From assembly GCA_938027595.1 (NCBI GenBank), contig CALJAK010000002.1, positions 164,437-228,436 of the forward strand: a stretch of 64,000 bases of DNA. The letters are read 5' to 3'. This DNA is from an uncultured Thermoproteales archaeon (lineage in GTDB: Archaea > Thermoproteota > Thermoprotei > Thermoproteales > Thermoproteaceae). Both the position numbers and the translations under genes were made by a program. Under the pieces are notes generated by a model. The model was not told the DNA's origin and made no database searches. It was given only the letters and a program-made list of their open reading frames with translations. Shown piece by piece: positions 33,341 to 43,820 of the stretch (position 1 is its first letter; each line of letters opens with the position of its first letter).

Positions 33341-35105
33341 GATTGAATACATCTCGGGACCGGTAATAAAAGCAGAGTTGCCAGGCGCGACGCTGTATGA
33401 ATTAGTATTCGTGGGAGAGTTGAAGCTATTTGGCGAAGTGGTGAGAATACAAGGCGACAAGGCGTTTATACAAGTGTATGAAGACACCACTGGCCTCAAG
33501 CCAGGCGAGACTGTAGTGAGGAGTGGAGAGCCGCTGAGTGCGTGGCTGGGGCCCTCTATAATGGGCAAGATCTATGATGGCGTCCAGCGACCGTTGAAGT
33601 ACATTGAAGAAACTTCCAAGACTCCCTTCGTGGCTCGCGGCGTTGGTTACGAGCAAGCCCCCCCGCTGGATTTGGAGGCTAAGTTTGATTTCCAACCAGC
33701 GGTCAAAGTGGGGGAGGAGGTACAACCCGGCGACGTATTGGGTTCAGTCAGAGAAACTGAACTCATAACACACTATATACTATACCCGCCTTTGCCACAA
33801 AATGCCCCCGGCGTGGTGGAGTGGGTAGCCGAGGGTAAGTATAAAGTCGACGACGTCATCGCTAGAGTGAAAACCAAACGTGGAGTGGTTGAAGTCAAGA
33901 TGTGGCACAAGTGGCCAGTGAGGAAACCCAGACCAATTAGGGAGAAGCTGCCCCCCGCCGAGCCTTTGATCACAGGTGTGCGGGCTATAGATGTCATGTT
34001 CCCCATAGCTAAAGGCGGGACTGCCGCGGTTCCCGGACCCTTTGGCACCGGAAAGACTGTGTTAATCCGGACTTTGTTCCTCTACGCTCAGAGTAGGATT
34101 ATAATTCCAGTGTTGTGTGGAGAGCGTGGAAACGAAGCCGCAGACGCGCTGCACGGCTTGTTGAAGCTCAAAGATCCAACCACCGGTAGGTCACTGCTAG
34201 AGAGAACCACCATCATAGTGAATACGTCTAACATGCCAGTCGCCGCTAGAGAAGCTTCTGTGTACATGGGCGTTACCATTGGAGAATACTTCAGAGACCA
34301 GGGGTACGACGTCTTGGTGTCTGCAGACTCCACTTCACGTTGGGCTGAAGCCATGCGGGAAGTGGCGCTGCGCATTGGAGAAATGCCGTCTGAAGAGGGC
34401 TTCCCCGCCTACCTACCCACTAGATTGGCTGAGTTTTACGAGAGGGGGAGTAGGTCGGTTTTGCTAGGCAGCAAAGAGCGCGTTGGTTCTCTCACCATAG
34501 CTGCATCAGTCAGCCCACCCGGCGGCGACTTTACGGAACCAGTCACCTCCAACACTCTGCGGTTTATTGGCACTTTCTGGCCTCTGGCGGCTAGACTGGC
34601 GTACTCTAGACACTATCCAGCTATTGATTGGTTAATCGCGTTCTCTCGCTACGTCGACACTGTGGAGAGTTGGTGGAGTAAGGAAGTTGGGTCAGACTGG
34701 AAGTATTTACGTGGAGTGTTCCAATCGATATTAGTCAAAGAGGCGGAGTTGCAAGAAATCGTTAGAATCCTCGGCACGGAGGCTCTCAGCGAGGAGGAGA
34801 AACACATACTCAACGTGGCGTTTATGATACGAGAGGGGTTCCTCAAGCAAGACTCTTACAACGACGTAGACACGCCGTCTTCTCCCCTCAAGCAGTATTT
34901 GTTAATGAAGGCGATCTACACCTACTACGAAGAGGGGCTCAAAGCCATCCACTCCGGTACGCCGGCTATGGTTTTGAGAGAGTTAGAAAGCGCAAAGCGG
35001 TTGTCGAGGTTACGTATGGAGATAAGAAACGACGTGGCTAAAGAAGAATTTGCAAAATTCATAGAGAACATGGTCGCAGAAATCCGGGGGGTTCAGAAGA
35101 GGTAA
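33330..35105 (+). CDS. atpA: A-type ATP synthase catalytic subunit A
   Basis: Catalytic subunit of the A1 head. The 591 residues contain the non-homologous insert typical of A subunits (about 90-200), Walker A GPFGTGKTV, the GERGNEAADAL arginine/catalytic region, Walker B-like DVLVSADSTSRWAEAMREV and a helical C-terminus. Normal length, no intein. Genes for subunits B and D, which usually follow, are absent: rpoH comes next after 30 nt. Confidence 0.95.
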   Translation: MSGKIEYISGPVIKAELPGATLYELVFVGELKLFGEVVRIQGDKAFIQVYEDTTGLKPGETVVRSGEPLSAWLGPSIMGKIYDGVQRPLKYIEETSKTPFVARGVGYEQAPPLDLEAKFDFQPAVKVGEEVQPGDVLGSVRETELITHYILYPPLPQNAPGVVEWVAEGKYKVDDVIARVKTKRGVVEVKMWHKWPVRKPRPIREKLPPAEPLITGVRAIDVMFPIAKGGTAAVPGPFGTGKTVLIRTLFLYAQSRIIIPVLCGERGNEAADALHGLLKLKDPTTGRSLLERTTIIVNTSNMPVAAREASVYMGVTIGEYFRDQGYDVLVSADSTSRWAEAMREVALRIGEMPSEEGFPAYLPTRLAEFYERGSRSVLLGSKERVGSLTIAASVSPPGGDFTEPVTSNTLRFIGTFWPLAARLAYSRHYPAIDWLIAFSRYVDTVESWWSKEVGSDWKYLRGVFQSILVKEAELQEIVRILGTEALSEEEKHILNVAFMIREGFLKQDSYNDVDTPSSPLKQYLLMKAIYTYYEEGLKAIHSGTPAMVLRELESAKRLSRLRMEIRNDVAKEEFAKFIENMVAEIRGVQKR

Positions 35106-35107
35106 AT

Positions 35108-35117
35108 TTTTAAAAAA
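35108..35117 (+). promoter_or_regulatory. Probable promoter of rpoH
   Basis: TTTTTAAAAA is centred about 24 nt before ATG 35136, in the 30-bp gap after atpA. Confidence 0.5.
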
Positions 35118-35135
35118 GTAGAGCTAACTCGCCCC

Positions 35136-35354
35136 ATGCCGCTGGGGGTGAAGGAAGTTGTCGTTATAGAGAGAGAAGAAGCCAAAGCTCTACTGAGGCA
35201 ATTGAGGCTAAAGCCTTGGCAACTTCCATGGATTAGGTCTAGCGATCCCCTTGTAAAAATGGTGGGGGCGAAAGTCGGCGATGTAGTGAAAATTGTGAGA
35301 GAGTCGCAGACGGCTGGAGAGTCTGTCGTCTACAGATTTGTGGTACCTGGATAA
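35136..35354 (+). CDS. rpoH: RNA polymerase subunit H
   Basis: Archaeal homolog of the C-terminal domain of eukaryotic Rpb5. The 72 residues contain KALLRQLRLKPWQLPWIRSSDPLVKMVGAKVGDVVKI, the near-invariant LPxIxxxDPxxxxxGxxxGDVVxI motif. Its neighbours rpoB and rpoA1 follow in the standard archaeal order, with a fresh promoter-like element before rpoB. Confidence 0.95.
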   Translation: MPLGVKEVVVIEREEAKALLRQLRLKPWQLPWIRSSDPLVKMVGAKVGDVVKIVRESQTAGESVVYRFVVPG

Positions 35355-35355
35355 C

Positions 35356-35366
35356 TTTTTATACAC
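35356..35366 (+). promoter_or_regulatory. Probable promoter of rpoB
   Basis: CTTTTTATACA is centred about 23 nt before ATG 35384, immediately after the rpoH stop, so rpoB can start its own leaderless message. Confidence 0.5.
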
Positions 35367-35383
35367 ATAGCAAGTGTGGCTCA

Positions 35384-38300
35384 ATGGTTGACTTACTTCC
35401 ACTCCCCACAATCGCTAGCGATGGGGGGCAGTTCCCCTCCAGAGCAGACAGGTGGGCTCTAGTCGAGAGGTTTGTTAAAGATAGGGGGTTGGCGAGTCAC
35501 CAAATTAGGTCTTTTAACGACTTTATCGAAAAACGACTACCCAAAATCGTTGAGGAGTTTAAAGTAGTGGAGACTGAAATCAAGGGGTTGAAGATTGTGC
35601 TTGAGAAGATTGAAGTGGGTCTGCCGCGGATTAAGGAGAGTGATGGCTCCGAGTCGCCGATATATCCAATGGAGGCTCGGTTGCGCAACGTTACGTACGC
35701 CGCTCCCCTTAAACTCAACGCCGTTTTGTACGTAGACGACGAGCCTTACGTCACTGAAGATTTCTACATTGGAGAATTGCCAATAATGGTTAAATCTAAG
35801 CGTTGTAATTTGACAAAGTTAAAGCCACATGACTACGTCAAGAAATTCGAAGATATCCAAGACTTGGGGGGTTACTTCATTATCAATGGCAGTGAACGCG
35901 TCATAATTTCACAAGAGGATTTGGTAGCCGACAGACCTATATATGACAAAAGCGACAAGCCCTCAATTAGGTTTCTAGCTAAGACTATATCTACTGGCAT
36001 TGGCTACCGGAGTACCGTAACTGTGGAATTGCATAGAGATGGCGTTATCTACGCCACGTTGTCAGCTCTGCCAGTGAGGATACCCTTCCCCATATACATG
36101 AAAGCTCTCGGCTTGGAGACTGACGAAGATGTGGTGCTCGCCGTGTCGGACGACCCGGAGATACAAAAGGAGCTCTTGCCCTCTCTCATTTCAGCTAACC
36201 AAATAGCCATGTCTAGAGAAGACGCATTGGATTTCATCGGCGGAAAGGTGGCCGTGGGGCAGCCGAGACCCATTAGGATCGAGCGCGCTTTACAATTGTT
36301 AGATAGATACTTCCTGCCGCATTTGGGCACCACCGCAGTTGACGAAAAGAAGCAGCGGGAGATTAGAACAAAGAAGGCGTTGATGTTGGGGCAGATGGTT
36401 AAGGGGGTGATAGAAATGCACTTGGGGCGTCGGAAGCCTGACGACAAAGACCACGTGGCTAACAAACGTGTTAGGTTAGTGGGCGATTTGATGACGCAAT
36501 TGTTCCGCACGGTGTTTAAACAATTTCTGCAGGAGTTGAAGAATCAGTTAGAGAAGTACTACGCCCGGGGTAGAATTCCCCACATCCAAACAGTAGTGAG
36601 ACCCGACATAATAACCGAACGGGTGAGGCAAGCTTTAGCCACTGGCAATTGGGTGGGGGGCAAGAGTGGAGTGTCTCAAATATTAGACAGAACGAATTAC
36701 CTCTCCACTCTAAGTTACTTGCGCCGGATTGTTTCTTCACTGTCTAGAACGCAACCCCACTTCGAAGCTCGTGACTTACACCCCACCCAGTGGGGTAGGC
36801 TGTGCGCAGTAGAGACGCCGGAGGGTCAAAACGTGGGGCTTGTGAAGAACTTAGCTCTGTTGGCGGAGATCACAACTGGCGTTGACGAGGGCGAAGTAGA
36901 GCAATTGCTCTATCAACTTGACGTGGTGCCGATTCTGGAGGCGAGGAGGGGGGGAATCAGCGGCGCTGAGGTTTATCTAAACGGGAGGTTGATCGGCGTG
37001 CACGCTAAGCCGGAGGAGTTGGTAACTAGAGTTAGGACTCTCCGGAGGCAGAACAAGATAGACAGTGAGGTCAACATTGCGCACGTGGGCAATTCGGTAT
37101 ATGTAAATTGCGACAGTGGTCGGGTCAGGAGGCCTCTGTTGGTAGTTTATGACGGGAAGTTGAAACTCACTAGAGAGATGATTGAGAAAGTCAAGAGGGG
37201 GGAATTGACGTGGGACGATTTGATAAAGATGGGCGTGGTGGAGTATCTAGACGCAGACGAGGAAGAGAATGCCCACATTGCAGTAGATCCACACGTGGAT
37301 TTGTCTGGATATACGCATGTGGAGATTGTGCCTAGCTCTATACTTGGAGTAGTTGGTTCCATAATTCCCTACCTAGAACACAACCAATCGCCCCGGAATC
37401 AATACCAAGCGGCTATGGCAAAACAAGCACTTGGGTTGCCTCAGCCGAACTTCCTCTACAAGCTAGACTCAAGAGGGCACATGTTGTACTACCCAGAGAG
37501 ACCCATTGTGACTACCCAAGGACTCGAGTTGGTGGGATACTCAAAGAGGCCGGCTGGGCAGAACGCTGTTGTGGCGTTGTTGACGTACACAGGTTACAAC
37601 ATAGAGGACTCCGTGATTTTGAACAAAGCCGCAGTGGAGAGGGGGATGTTCCGCACTGTATTCTACCGCACGTATGAGACAGAGGAGCAGAAATATCCCG
37701 GCGGCGAGGGGGACAAGGTGGAGATACCTGACCAATCCGTGAGGGGTTACAGAGGGCCAGATGTCTATAGTCACTTAGACGAAGATGGAATTGCGCCGCC
37801 TGAGGTTTACGTAAGTAGCAACGAGGTGATAATTGGAAAAACTGCCCCCCCGAGGTTCTACACGACGCTGGAGACAGAGCGTATATTGAGAGAGCGGAGA
37901 GACGCCTCTGTGGCTGTGCGCCGCGGCGAGAGGGGGATTGTAGATAGAGTGATAGTTACCGAGTCGTCAGAGGGGAATAAGTTGGTGAAGATAAGGTTGA
38001 GAGAACTCAGAATTCCCGAGTTGGGTGACAAATTTGCCTCACGCCACGGGCAGAAGGGCGTGGTGGGCATGTTGTTGAGACATGAGGACATGCCGTTTAC
38101 AGAAGATGGCATAGTGCCAGACATAATTGTAAATCCACACGCACTGCCATCCCGCATGACGGTAGCGCAACTCTTGGAAAGCATCGCTGGCAAAGTGGGC
38201 GCGTCAATGGGGCGTTTGGTAGACGCCACACCCTTCGAGGGTGTGAAAGAGGGGGATTTGAAGAACTTAATGCTAAAGTTGGGTTTCAAGTGGGACGGAA

Positions 38301-38764
38301 AGGAGGTGATGTACAGTGGCATTACTGGGGAGAGACTTCTCGCAGATATATTCATTGGAGTTGTGTATTACCAAAAGTTACACCACATGGTGGCTGACAA
38401 AATACACGCCAGAGCGAGGGGGCCAGTGCAGATTTTGACTAGACAACCCACCGAGGGTCGCTCTCGCGAGGGTGGTTTGAGACTTGGGGAAATGGAGAGA
38501 GATGTCCTCATTGCACACGGCGCATCGGCGCTGCTCTACGAGAGGTTAGTGGAGTCTAGCGATAAGTACGTCATGTACGTCTGTGAACACTGTGGACTCC
38601 CGGCGTATCTCGACGCCAAACTTAACAAACCCAAGTGTCCAATCCACGGGGACGTAGCTCCCTTCAGCAAAGTGATTGTGCCATATGCCTACAAATTACT
38701 CTTACAAGAGTTGATAACTCTGGGCATACATCCAAAACTGGAGCTCACTGAAGTACTTGAGTAA
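35384..38764 (+). CDS. rpoB: RNA polymerase subunit B (beta-like), undivided
   Basis: Second largest RNA polymerase subunit. The 1126-residue chain is continuous, unlike the split B'/B'' of many euryarchaea. It has YFIINGSERVIISQEDL, the GDKFASRHGQKGV catalytic-site motif, and a C-terminal zinc site CEHCG/CPIHG. ATG 35384 follows a well-spaced TATA-like element. Confidence 0.97.
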   Translation: MVDLLPLPTIASDGGQFPSRADRWALVERFVKDRGLASHQIRSFNDFIEKRLPKIVEEFKVVETEIKGLKIVLEKIEVGLPRIKESDGSESPIYPMEARLRNVTYAAPLKLNAVLYVDDEPYVTEDFYIGELPIMVKSKRCNLTKLKPHDYVKKFEDIQDLGGYFIINGSERVIISQEDLVADRPIYDKSDKPSIRFLAKTISTGIGYRSTVTVELHRDGVIYATLSALPVRIPFPIYMKALGLETDEDVVLAVSDDPEIQKELLPSLISANQIAMSREDALDFIGGKVAVGQPRPIRIERALQLLDRYFLPHLGTTAVDEKKQREIRTKKALMLGQMVKGVIEMHLGRRKPDDKDHVANKRVRLVGDLMTQLFRTVFKQFLQELKNQLEKYYARGRIPHIQTVVRPDIITERVRQALATGNWVGGKSGVSQILDRTNYLSTLSYLRRIVSSLSRTQPHFEARDLHPTQWGRLCAVETPEGQNVGLVKNLALLAEITTGVDEGEVEQLLYQLDVVPILEARRGGISGAEVYLNGRLIGVHAKPEELVTRVRTLRRQNKIDSEVNIAHVGNSVYVNCDSGRVRRPLLVVYDGKLKLTREMIEKVKRGELTWDDLIKMGVVEYLDADEEENAHIAVDPHVDLSGYTHVEIVPSSILGVVGSIIPYLEHNQSPRNQYQAAMAKQALGLPQPNFLYKLDSRGHMLYYPERPIVTTQGLELVGYSKRPAGQNAVVALLTYTGYNIEDSVILNKAAVERGMFRTVFYRTYETEEQKYPGGEGDKVEIPDQSVRGYRGPDVYSHLDEDGIAPPEVYVSSNEVIIGKTAPPRFYTTLETERILRERRDASVAVRRGERGIVDRVIVTESSEGNKLVKIRLRELRIPELGDKFASRHGQKGVVGMLLRHEDMPFTEDGIVPDIIVNPHALPSRMTVAQLLESIAGKVGASMGRLVDATPFEGVKEGDLKNLMLKLGFKWDGKEVMYSGITGERLLADIFIGVVYYQKLHHMVADKIHARARGPVQILTRQPTEGRSREGGLRLGEMERDVLIAHGASALLYERLVESSDKYVMYVCEHCGLPAYLDAKLNKPKCPIHGDVAPFSKVIVPYAYKLLLQELITLGIHPKLELTEVLE

Positions 38765-38773
38765 CTTAAAAAC

Positions 38774-38785
38774 TTTAAATATTTA
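38774..38785 (+). promoter_or_regulatory. Probable promoter of rpoA1
   Basis: TTTAAATATTTA is centred about 22 nt before GTG 38801 in the 36-bp gap between rpoB and rpoA1. Confidence 0.48.
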
Positions 38786-38800
38786 TCTATACTCTCCGCC

Positions 38801-41452
38801 GTGGTGTTACGGGAAGAGTTAGACAACTTACCACGTAAAGTCATCAAGTCCATCAAGTTTGGAATCCTCAGCCCAGACATGATACGCAAGTACTCCGTCA
38901 TGGAGGTCACCACGTCTGAAGTATACGACGAGGGTGGCCTCCCAGTGAGAGGCGGCATTTCAGACAGGCGGCTGGGGGTTTCCGAACCTGGCGCTAGATG
39001 TGAAACGTGTGGACAGACGTACGATGTGTGCCCCGGCCACTTTGGACATGTGGAGTTGGTGAAGCCCGTGATACACGTTAGTTACGCCCGCATATTATAT
39101 GACATCCTCAGAGCCACATGTCCAAACTGCGGTAGGATCATGTTGAAAGAGGAGGAGATAGGGAGGTACAGAGAGCGGTTGACTAGACTCAGGAAGGGGT
39201 GGAGACTTCTAGCTCAAAACTTGCAGGAGAAAATTCGGAAGAAAGCTTCGGAGAGAACTACGTGTCCACACTGTGGCCACAAGAGGAACAAAGTGAGGTT
39301 CGATAGGCCTTACTACTTCTACGAGGAGATAGAAAGCGGCGCTTTGATCAAACTAGACCCAGAGACACTGCGAGAGAGACTGGCAAAGATCCCGAACGAA
39401 GATTTGGAGTTGTTGGGCATAAATCCCACGGTGGCTAGGCCTGAGTGGACAATTTTGAAAGTACTACCGGTGCCTCCGCCTCACGTGAGACCCTCGATAC
39501 AATTGGAGACTGGGATCCGCAGTGAGGATGACCTTACCCATAAGTTAGTGGACATAATTAGAATGAATGAGAAGTTGAAAATCGCTATTGAGACCGGAGC
39601 GCCGACGAACGTAGTGGATAACTTGTGGGACTTGCTGCAATACCACGTGGCTACTTTCTTTGACAACGAATTACCCGGCATCCCCTTGGCTAAGCATAGG
39701 GGTGGGAGAGCTATCAAGGGCGTTGCCCAGAGGCTTAAGGGAAAGGAGGGACGCTTCAGAGGGTCTCTGTCTGGCAAACGTGTGAATTTCTCCGCACGTA
39801 CGGTGATAAGTCCAGACCCCAACATCAGTATCAACGAAGTGGGTGTACCTGTAGATGTGGCAAAAATCTTGACTGTCCCAGAGAGAGTCACCACTTGGAA
39901 TGTGGATGTGCTTAGGCAGTACGTAATTAGGGGACCCGAGACGTGGCCCGGCGCCAATTACGTAATTACTCCCGAGGGCCGTAGAATTGACCTTAGGTAC
40001 GTGAGAGATAGGAAGACTCTCTCCGAGAGATTGGCGCCAGGTTGGGTGGTGGAGAGACATTTGATAGATGGTGACGTAGTTCTATTCAACCGCCAACCCT
40101 CGCTGCATAGAGTCTCTATAATGAGTCACTTAGTCAGAGTGCTGCCAGGTCGCACGTTCCGTCTACATCTGGCGGTGTGTCCACCCTACAACGCAGATTT
40201 CGACGGCGACGAGATGAATCTCCACGTGCTGCAGACTGAGGAAGCCAGAGCCGAGGCGCGAGTTTTAATGCTTGTGGAGAATCACATCATAACTCCGCGG
40301 TATGGCGGTGCGATAATTGGCGCGCGGCAGGATTACATAATTGGCGCCTATCTCCTATCTCAAAAATCTACTTTCCTCAGTAAGAAGGAGGTGGCTTACC
40401 TCCTTGGGGCTGGCAAGTCTGTCGAAGATCCACAAGAGCCGGCGATACTTCATCCAGTGGAGTTGTGGAGCGGTAAGCAAATCATTTCACACTTCCTCCC
40501 CAAGGATTTGAATTGGGTGCAGCCCACGGCATTTAAATCAAAATGTGGCGACGCGCACAATTGTTGGGGCGACGAGTGGATAATTGTAATCAACGGCCAT
40601 CTGGTTAAGGGCGTGCTTGACAAAAAGTCCATCGGAGCTGAGCAAGTAGACTCGCTGTGGCATCGGATATCTCGTGACTATCCACCAGAGGAGGCTAGGC
40701 GGTGGTTAGACTCATCGCTAAGGTTGTTTCTCAGATTCCTCGATTTGAGGGGGTTTACTTTTGGGTTTGACTCTGTATACATACCCGATGAGGCATACAA
40801 CGAAATTAACAAGATTATCGAAGAGTCTACTAGAGAGGTGGATAATCTCATCGCCGAGCTTAGAGAGGGGAGACTTGAAGCCATGCCGGGTTTCACTGTG
40901 GAGGAGACTTTTGAGAATAGGGTAGCTGAGATACTTTCAAAAGTCCGCGAGGACGCAGCCGCTGTGGTGGAGAAATATGTAAAGAAAGACGTGGAGGGTT
41001 ATCTAATGGCTAAGACTGGCGCCAGGGGGAGCATTGTGAATATCGTACAGATGGTGGCCACTCTTGGGCAGCAGACCATTAGAGGTGAACGCATTAGGCG
41101 TGGATATAGGACTAGGACGCTGCCTCATTTCCCCCCAGGCGACATAGGACCCTACGCCGGAGGATTCGTGAGGAATTGCTTCCGATATGGTTTGACTCCA
41201 GTGGAGTATTTCTTCCACGCAGCTGCAGGCCGCGACGGGCTTATAGATACCGCGGTCCGTACTGCTCAATCTGGGTATATGCAGAGGCGGTTGATCAACG
41301 CGCTGCAGGACATATACACCGAATATGACGGCACTGTTAGATTCGGCGAGGGTTCTCTACTGCAATTGCTATACGGCGAAGACGGTGTAGATGTAAGTCG
41401 CACTGACCACGGCAAAGTGGCAGATGTGAGGTTGTTGAAACTATGGATCTAG
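38801..41452 (+). CDS. rpoA1: RNA polymerase subunit A' (N-terminal beta-prime part)
   Basis: Largest-subunit N-terminal part, 883 residues. It has the zinc-binding [17 protein letters not shown], a second zinc motif CPNCGRI/CPHCGHK, the [18 protein letters not shown] segment and the catalytic [12 protein letters not shown] that binds Mg. GTG start (MVLREEL). The chain overlaps the rpoA2 start by 10 nt, the usual archaeal split site. No intein. Confidence 0.97.
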   Translation: MVLREELDNLPRKVIKSIKFGILSPDMIRKYSVMEVTTSEVYDEGGLPVRGGISDRRLGVSEPGARCETCGQTYDVCPGHFGHVELVKPVIHVSYARILYDILRATCPNCGRIMLKEEEIGRYRERLTRLRKGWRLLAQNLQEKIRKKASERTTCPHCGHKRNKVRFDRPYYFYEEIESGALIKLDPETLRERLAKIPNEDLELLGINPTVARPEWTILKVLPVPPPHVRPSIQLETGIRSEDDLTHKLVDIIRMNEKLKIAIETGAPTNVVDNLWDLLQYHVATFFDNELPGIPLAKHRGGRAIKGVAQRLKGKEGRFRGSLSGKRVNFSARTVISPDPNISINEVGVPVDVAKILTVPERVTTWNVDVLRQYVIRGPETWPGANYVITPEGRRIDLRYVRDRKTLSERLAPGWVVERHLIDGDVVLFNRQPSLHRVSIMSHLVRVLPGRTFRLHLAVCPPYNADFDGDEMNLHVLQTEEARAEARVLMLVENHIITPRYGGAIIGARQDYIIGAYLLSQKSTFLSKKEVAYLLGAGKSVEDPQEPAILHPVELWSGKQIISHFLPKDLNWVQPTAFKSKCGDAHNCWGDEWIIVINGHLVKGVLDKKSIGAEQVDSLWHRISRDYPPEEARRWLDSSLRLFLRFLDLRGFTFGFDSVYIPDEAYNEINKIIEESTREVDNLIAELREGRLEAMPGFTVEETFENRVAEILSKVREDAAAVVEKYVKKDVEGYLMAKTGARGSIVNIVQMVATLGQQTIRGERIRRGYRTRTLPHFPPGDIGPYAGGFVRNCFRYGLTPVEYFFHAAAGRDGLIDTAVRTAQSGYMQRRLINALQDIYTEYDGTVRFGEGSLLQLLYGEDGVDVSRTDHGKVADVRLLKLWI

Positions 41453-42582
41453 AAAATCAACTCTTGAAGAATTTAGCTTCTGTACTGCCGCAGCCGCTGT
41501 ATAGAGAGGTAGAAAACGCAATTAGAGAAATGGACAGGGGGAGGGCGCTTGAACTTGTGTACAGAGTGTTGAGGCAATACTTGACGTCGTTGGTCGATCC
41601 AGGTGAGGCTATTGGCATAATCACCGCGCAGTCAATAGGCGAACCTGGCACGCAGATGATTCTCCGTTCGTTTCACTACGCCGGCTTGAGGGAGTTCTCC
41701 ATGGCTAGAGGATTGCCTAGACTCATTGAGATAGTAGATGCACGGAGGACACCCTCGACGTCTTTGATGTTTATCTACTTAAAGCCACCTCACAACAAGA
41801 GTAGAGAGGCTGCAGAGAGCGTGGCTAAGAAAATCCAGCAAGTGACTTTAGAAATGTTGTCGAAAGTAGTCGACGTAGATTATGCGTCTAGCACGATAAC
41901 TATATCTATTGACCAAGAGCAATTGAAATACAGAAACTTGACTATTAGAGATGTAGAGAAGGTGTTGAGTAAAGCAAAGGGGAAAGACGTAAACATTACA
42001 ATTAGGGGACACACCGTCATTATCTCTCTAACTACTCCAGACATTTTGAAAATTAGGAAAATTTACGAAAAGATACTGCAGATAAAGATATCTGGCATTA
42101 AGGGAGTGAAGAAAGTGGTGCTTCAGTATGACTCGAAAAACGACGAGTGGTACATAATTACCGAGGGAACGAATTTGGAGGCTGTGCTCCAACTCGAGGA
42201 GGTGGACGCAGCTAGGACATACAGTAATGACCTCCACGAAGTGGAGGAAGTGCTCGGCATCGAGTCTGCCAGAGCTCTCGTTGCTAGAGAAGTGCAGCGT
42301 GTTCTACAAGAGCAGGGTCTCGACGTGGATGTTAGACACATGTACCTAGTGGCTGACGCAATGACGTGGTCTGGCAGAGTGCGGCCCATAGGTCGCCACG
42401 GCATTGTGGGGGCTAAGGAATCGCCCCTAGCCAAAGCTGCTTTTGAAGTTACCGTAAAGACGTTGGTGGAGGCCGCCATTAGGGGAGAGACGGAGAATTT
42501 CAAAGGCGTTGTGGAGACGATAATTGCGGGTAAGTACGTACCTGTGGGCACTGGCATAGTTAAGCTCTTAATGAAGTTCTAG
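41443..42582 (+). CDS. rpoA2: RNA polymerase subunit A'' (C-terminal beta-prime part)
   Basis: C-terminal part of the largest subunit, 379 residues. It has [31 protein letters not shown] (trigger-loop region) and [13 protein letters not shown], plus the C-terminal [29 protein letters not shown]. Overlaps rpoA1 by 10 nt. Confidence 0.97.
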   Translation: MDLENQLLKNLASVLPQPLYREVENAIREMDRGRALELVYRVLRQYLTSLVDPGEAIGIITAQSIGEPGTQMILRSFHYAGLREFSMARGLPRLIEIVDARRTPSTSLMFIYLKPPHNKSREAAESVAKKIQQVTLEMLSKVVDVDYASSTITISIDQEQLKYRNLTIRDVEKVLSKAKGKDVNITIRGHTVIISLTTPDILKIRKIYEKILQIKISGIKGVKKVVLQYDSKNDEWYIITEGTNLEAVLQLEEVDAARTYSNDLHEVEEVLGIESARALVAREVQRVLQEQGLDVDVRHMYLVADAMTWSGRVRPIGRHGIVGAKESPLAKAAFEVTVKTLVEAAIRGETENFKGVVETIIAGKYVPVGTGIVKLLMKF

Positions 42583-42587
42583 CAAAC

Positions 42588-42597
42588 TTTTTAAAGT
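42588..42597 (+). promoter_or_regulatory. Probable promoter of rpl30e
   Basis: TTTTTAAAGT is centred about 23-24 nt before GTG 42616. Confidence 0.45.
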
Positions 42598-42615
42598 TCA
42601 CATTATGCACTCCAC

Positions 42616-42921
42616 GTGGTAGATATTGGGAAAGAGCTTCAAGTGGCTATAAACACAGGCAAAGTTGTGATGGGGTTTGAAGAAACTAAGAAAGTCATAC
42701 TTGCGGGATCACCAAAACTTGTGATAATTGCAGCTAACGCGCCTAGGTGGGTTCGGAGAGATTTGGAGTATTATACAAAACTCGCCGGTGTGCCGATTTT
42801 TACATTTCCAGGCTCTAGCATTGAGCTCGGCACCGCGGCGAAGCGTCCACATAAAATTATGGCACTCGCCATCATAGACCCAGGAGAGAGTGAAATTTTG
42901 AAAGTCGTTACACATGCCTAA
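42616..42921 (+). CDS. rpl30e: Ribosomal protein L30e
   Basis: Large-subunit protein of the L7Ae/L30e fold. The 101 residues include [65 protein letters not shown] start at 42616. It lies between rpoA2 and nusA, its conserved archaeal place, and overlaps nusA by 8 nt. Confidence 0.95.
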   Translation: MVDIGKELQVAINTGKVVMGFEETKKVILAGSPKLVIIAANAPRWVRRDLEYYTKLAGVPIFTFPGSSIELGTAAKRPHKIMALAIIDPGESEILKVVTHA

Positions 42922-43348
42922 CATTAGACTTACTGAAGAGGAAATTAGACACGCCACGCTTTTCGAGAGCATTACGGGCGTGGCGCCACTCGACGTTGTT
43001 ATCGACAACGAGTTTTCTCGAATTATATTCATAGTTCAGAAGAACCAAGCGGCGCAAGCAGTGGGTAGAAATGGCTCAAACGTCAAAATGCTGAGGCAAA
43101 TCATTGGAAGAGATGTGGAAATTGTGGAGACTGGCAACACTCCAGAGGAGATCATCAAGAATAGTCTCTATCCAGCGAGAGTTCTAGTGGTAAAGATCAC
43201 CAAAGCTCCCTCGGGCGCTGTGGTGGCTATAACTACAGTATCTCCAGAGGACAAAGGAGTGGCAATTGGGAAGAGTGGACGCAACATCGCAAGAGCTAGG
43301 TTGTTGGCAAAGCGGTACTATGACATTGACAAAATTGTGTTGGCATAA
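42914..43348 (+). CDS. nusA: NusA-family KH protein
   Basis: Archaeal NusA, 144 residues, made of two KH domains without the N-terminal and S1 parts of bacterial NusA. KH signatures: [20 protein letters not shown] and [22 protein letters not shown]. Thought to bind RNA and act in transcription elongation or termination. Position between L30e and S12 is standard. Confidence 0.93.
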   Translation: MPNIRLTEEEIRHATLFESITGVAPLDVVIDNEFSRIIFIVQKNQAAQAVGRNGSNVKMLRQIIGRDVEIVETGNTPEEIIKNSLYPARVLVVKITKAPSGAVVAITTVSPEDKGVAIGKSGRNIARARLLAKRYYDIDKIVLA

Positions 43349-43357
43349 ATTTATTAG
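43348..43357 (+). promoter_or_regulatory. Probable promoter of rps12
   Basis: AAATTTATTA is centred about 24 nt before ATG 43377 and begins inside the nusA stop codon. Confidence 0.42.
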
Positions 43358-43376
43358 ATAGTACAATCGAAAGCCC

Positions 43377-43820
43377 ATGCCCGGCAAGAAGTCGCCCTAC
43401 GGATTATTCGCTGGCGGTAAGCTTAGGAGGAAGAGGAAACGATTCAAGTGGAACGACGTAGTTTATAAACGTAAAGTATTGGGGCTAGTGGAGAAGTACG
43501 ACCCCTTGGAGGGGGCCCCCATGGCTCGCGGCATTGTGTTAGAGAAAGTGGGAGTGGAGGCTAGAAAACCAAATGCGGCTGTGCGTAAGTGTGTGAGAGT
43601 GCAGCTTGTGAAAAACGGCAAGGTGGTCACTGCCTTTGTGCCGTACGACGGTAGTTTGAATTACATAAATGAACACGACGAGGTGGTGATAGAGCGCATC
43701 GGCGGTCCCGAGGGGAAATCGCTCGGCGACATACCCGGCGTGAGGTTTAAAGTAGTGAAAGTAAATGGAGTTTCTCTGTGGGCTATCTGGCGTGGCAAGA
43801 AGCAAAAACCCGCTAGGTAA
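43377..43820 (+). CDS. rps12: Ribosomal protein S12
   Basis: Decoding-centre protein, 147 residues: [59 protein letters not shown] and [27 protein letters not shown]. The universally conserved KPNAAVRKC loop is intact. It is followed not by rps7 but by rpoD, whose ATG overlaps the S12 stop (TAATG). Confidence 0.96.
   Translation: MPGKKSPYGLFAGGKLRRKRKRFKWNDVVYKRKVLGLVEKYDPLEGAPMARGIVLEKVGVEARKPNAAVRKCVRVQLVKNGKVVTAFVPYDGSLNYINEHDEVVIERIGGPEGKSLGDIPGVRFKVVKVNGVSLWAIWRGKKQKPAR

Noticed and set aside
37858..38355. 165-codon frame antisense to rpoB
   Set aside because: Long but antisense to a firm RNA polymerase gene; long antisense frames are common here because of the biased codon use.
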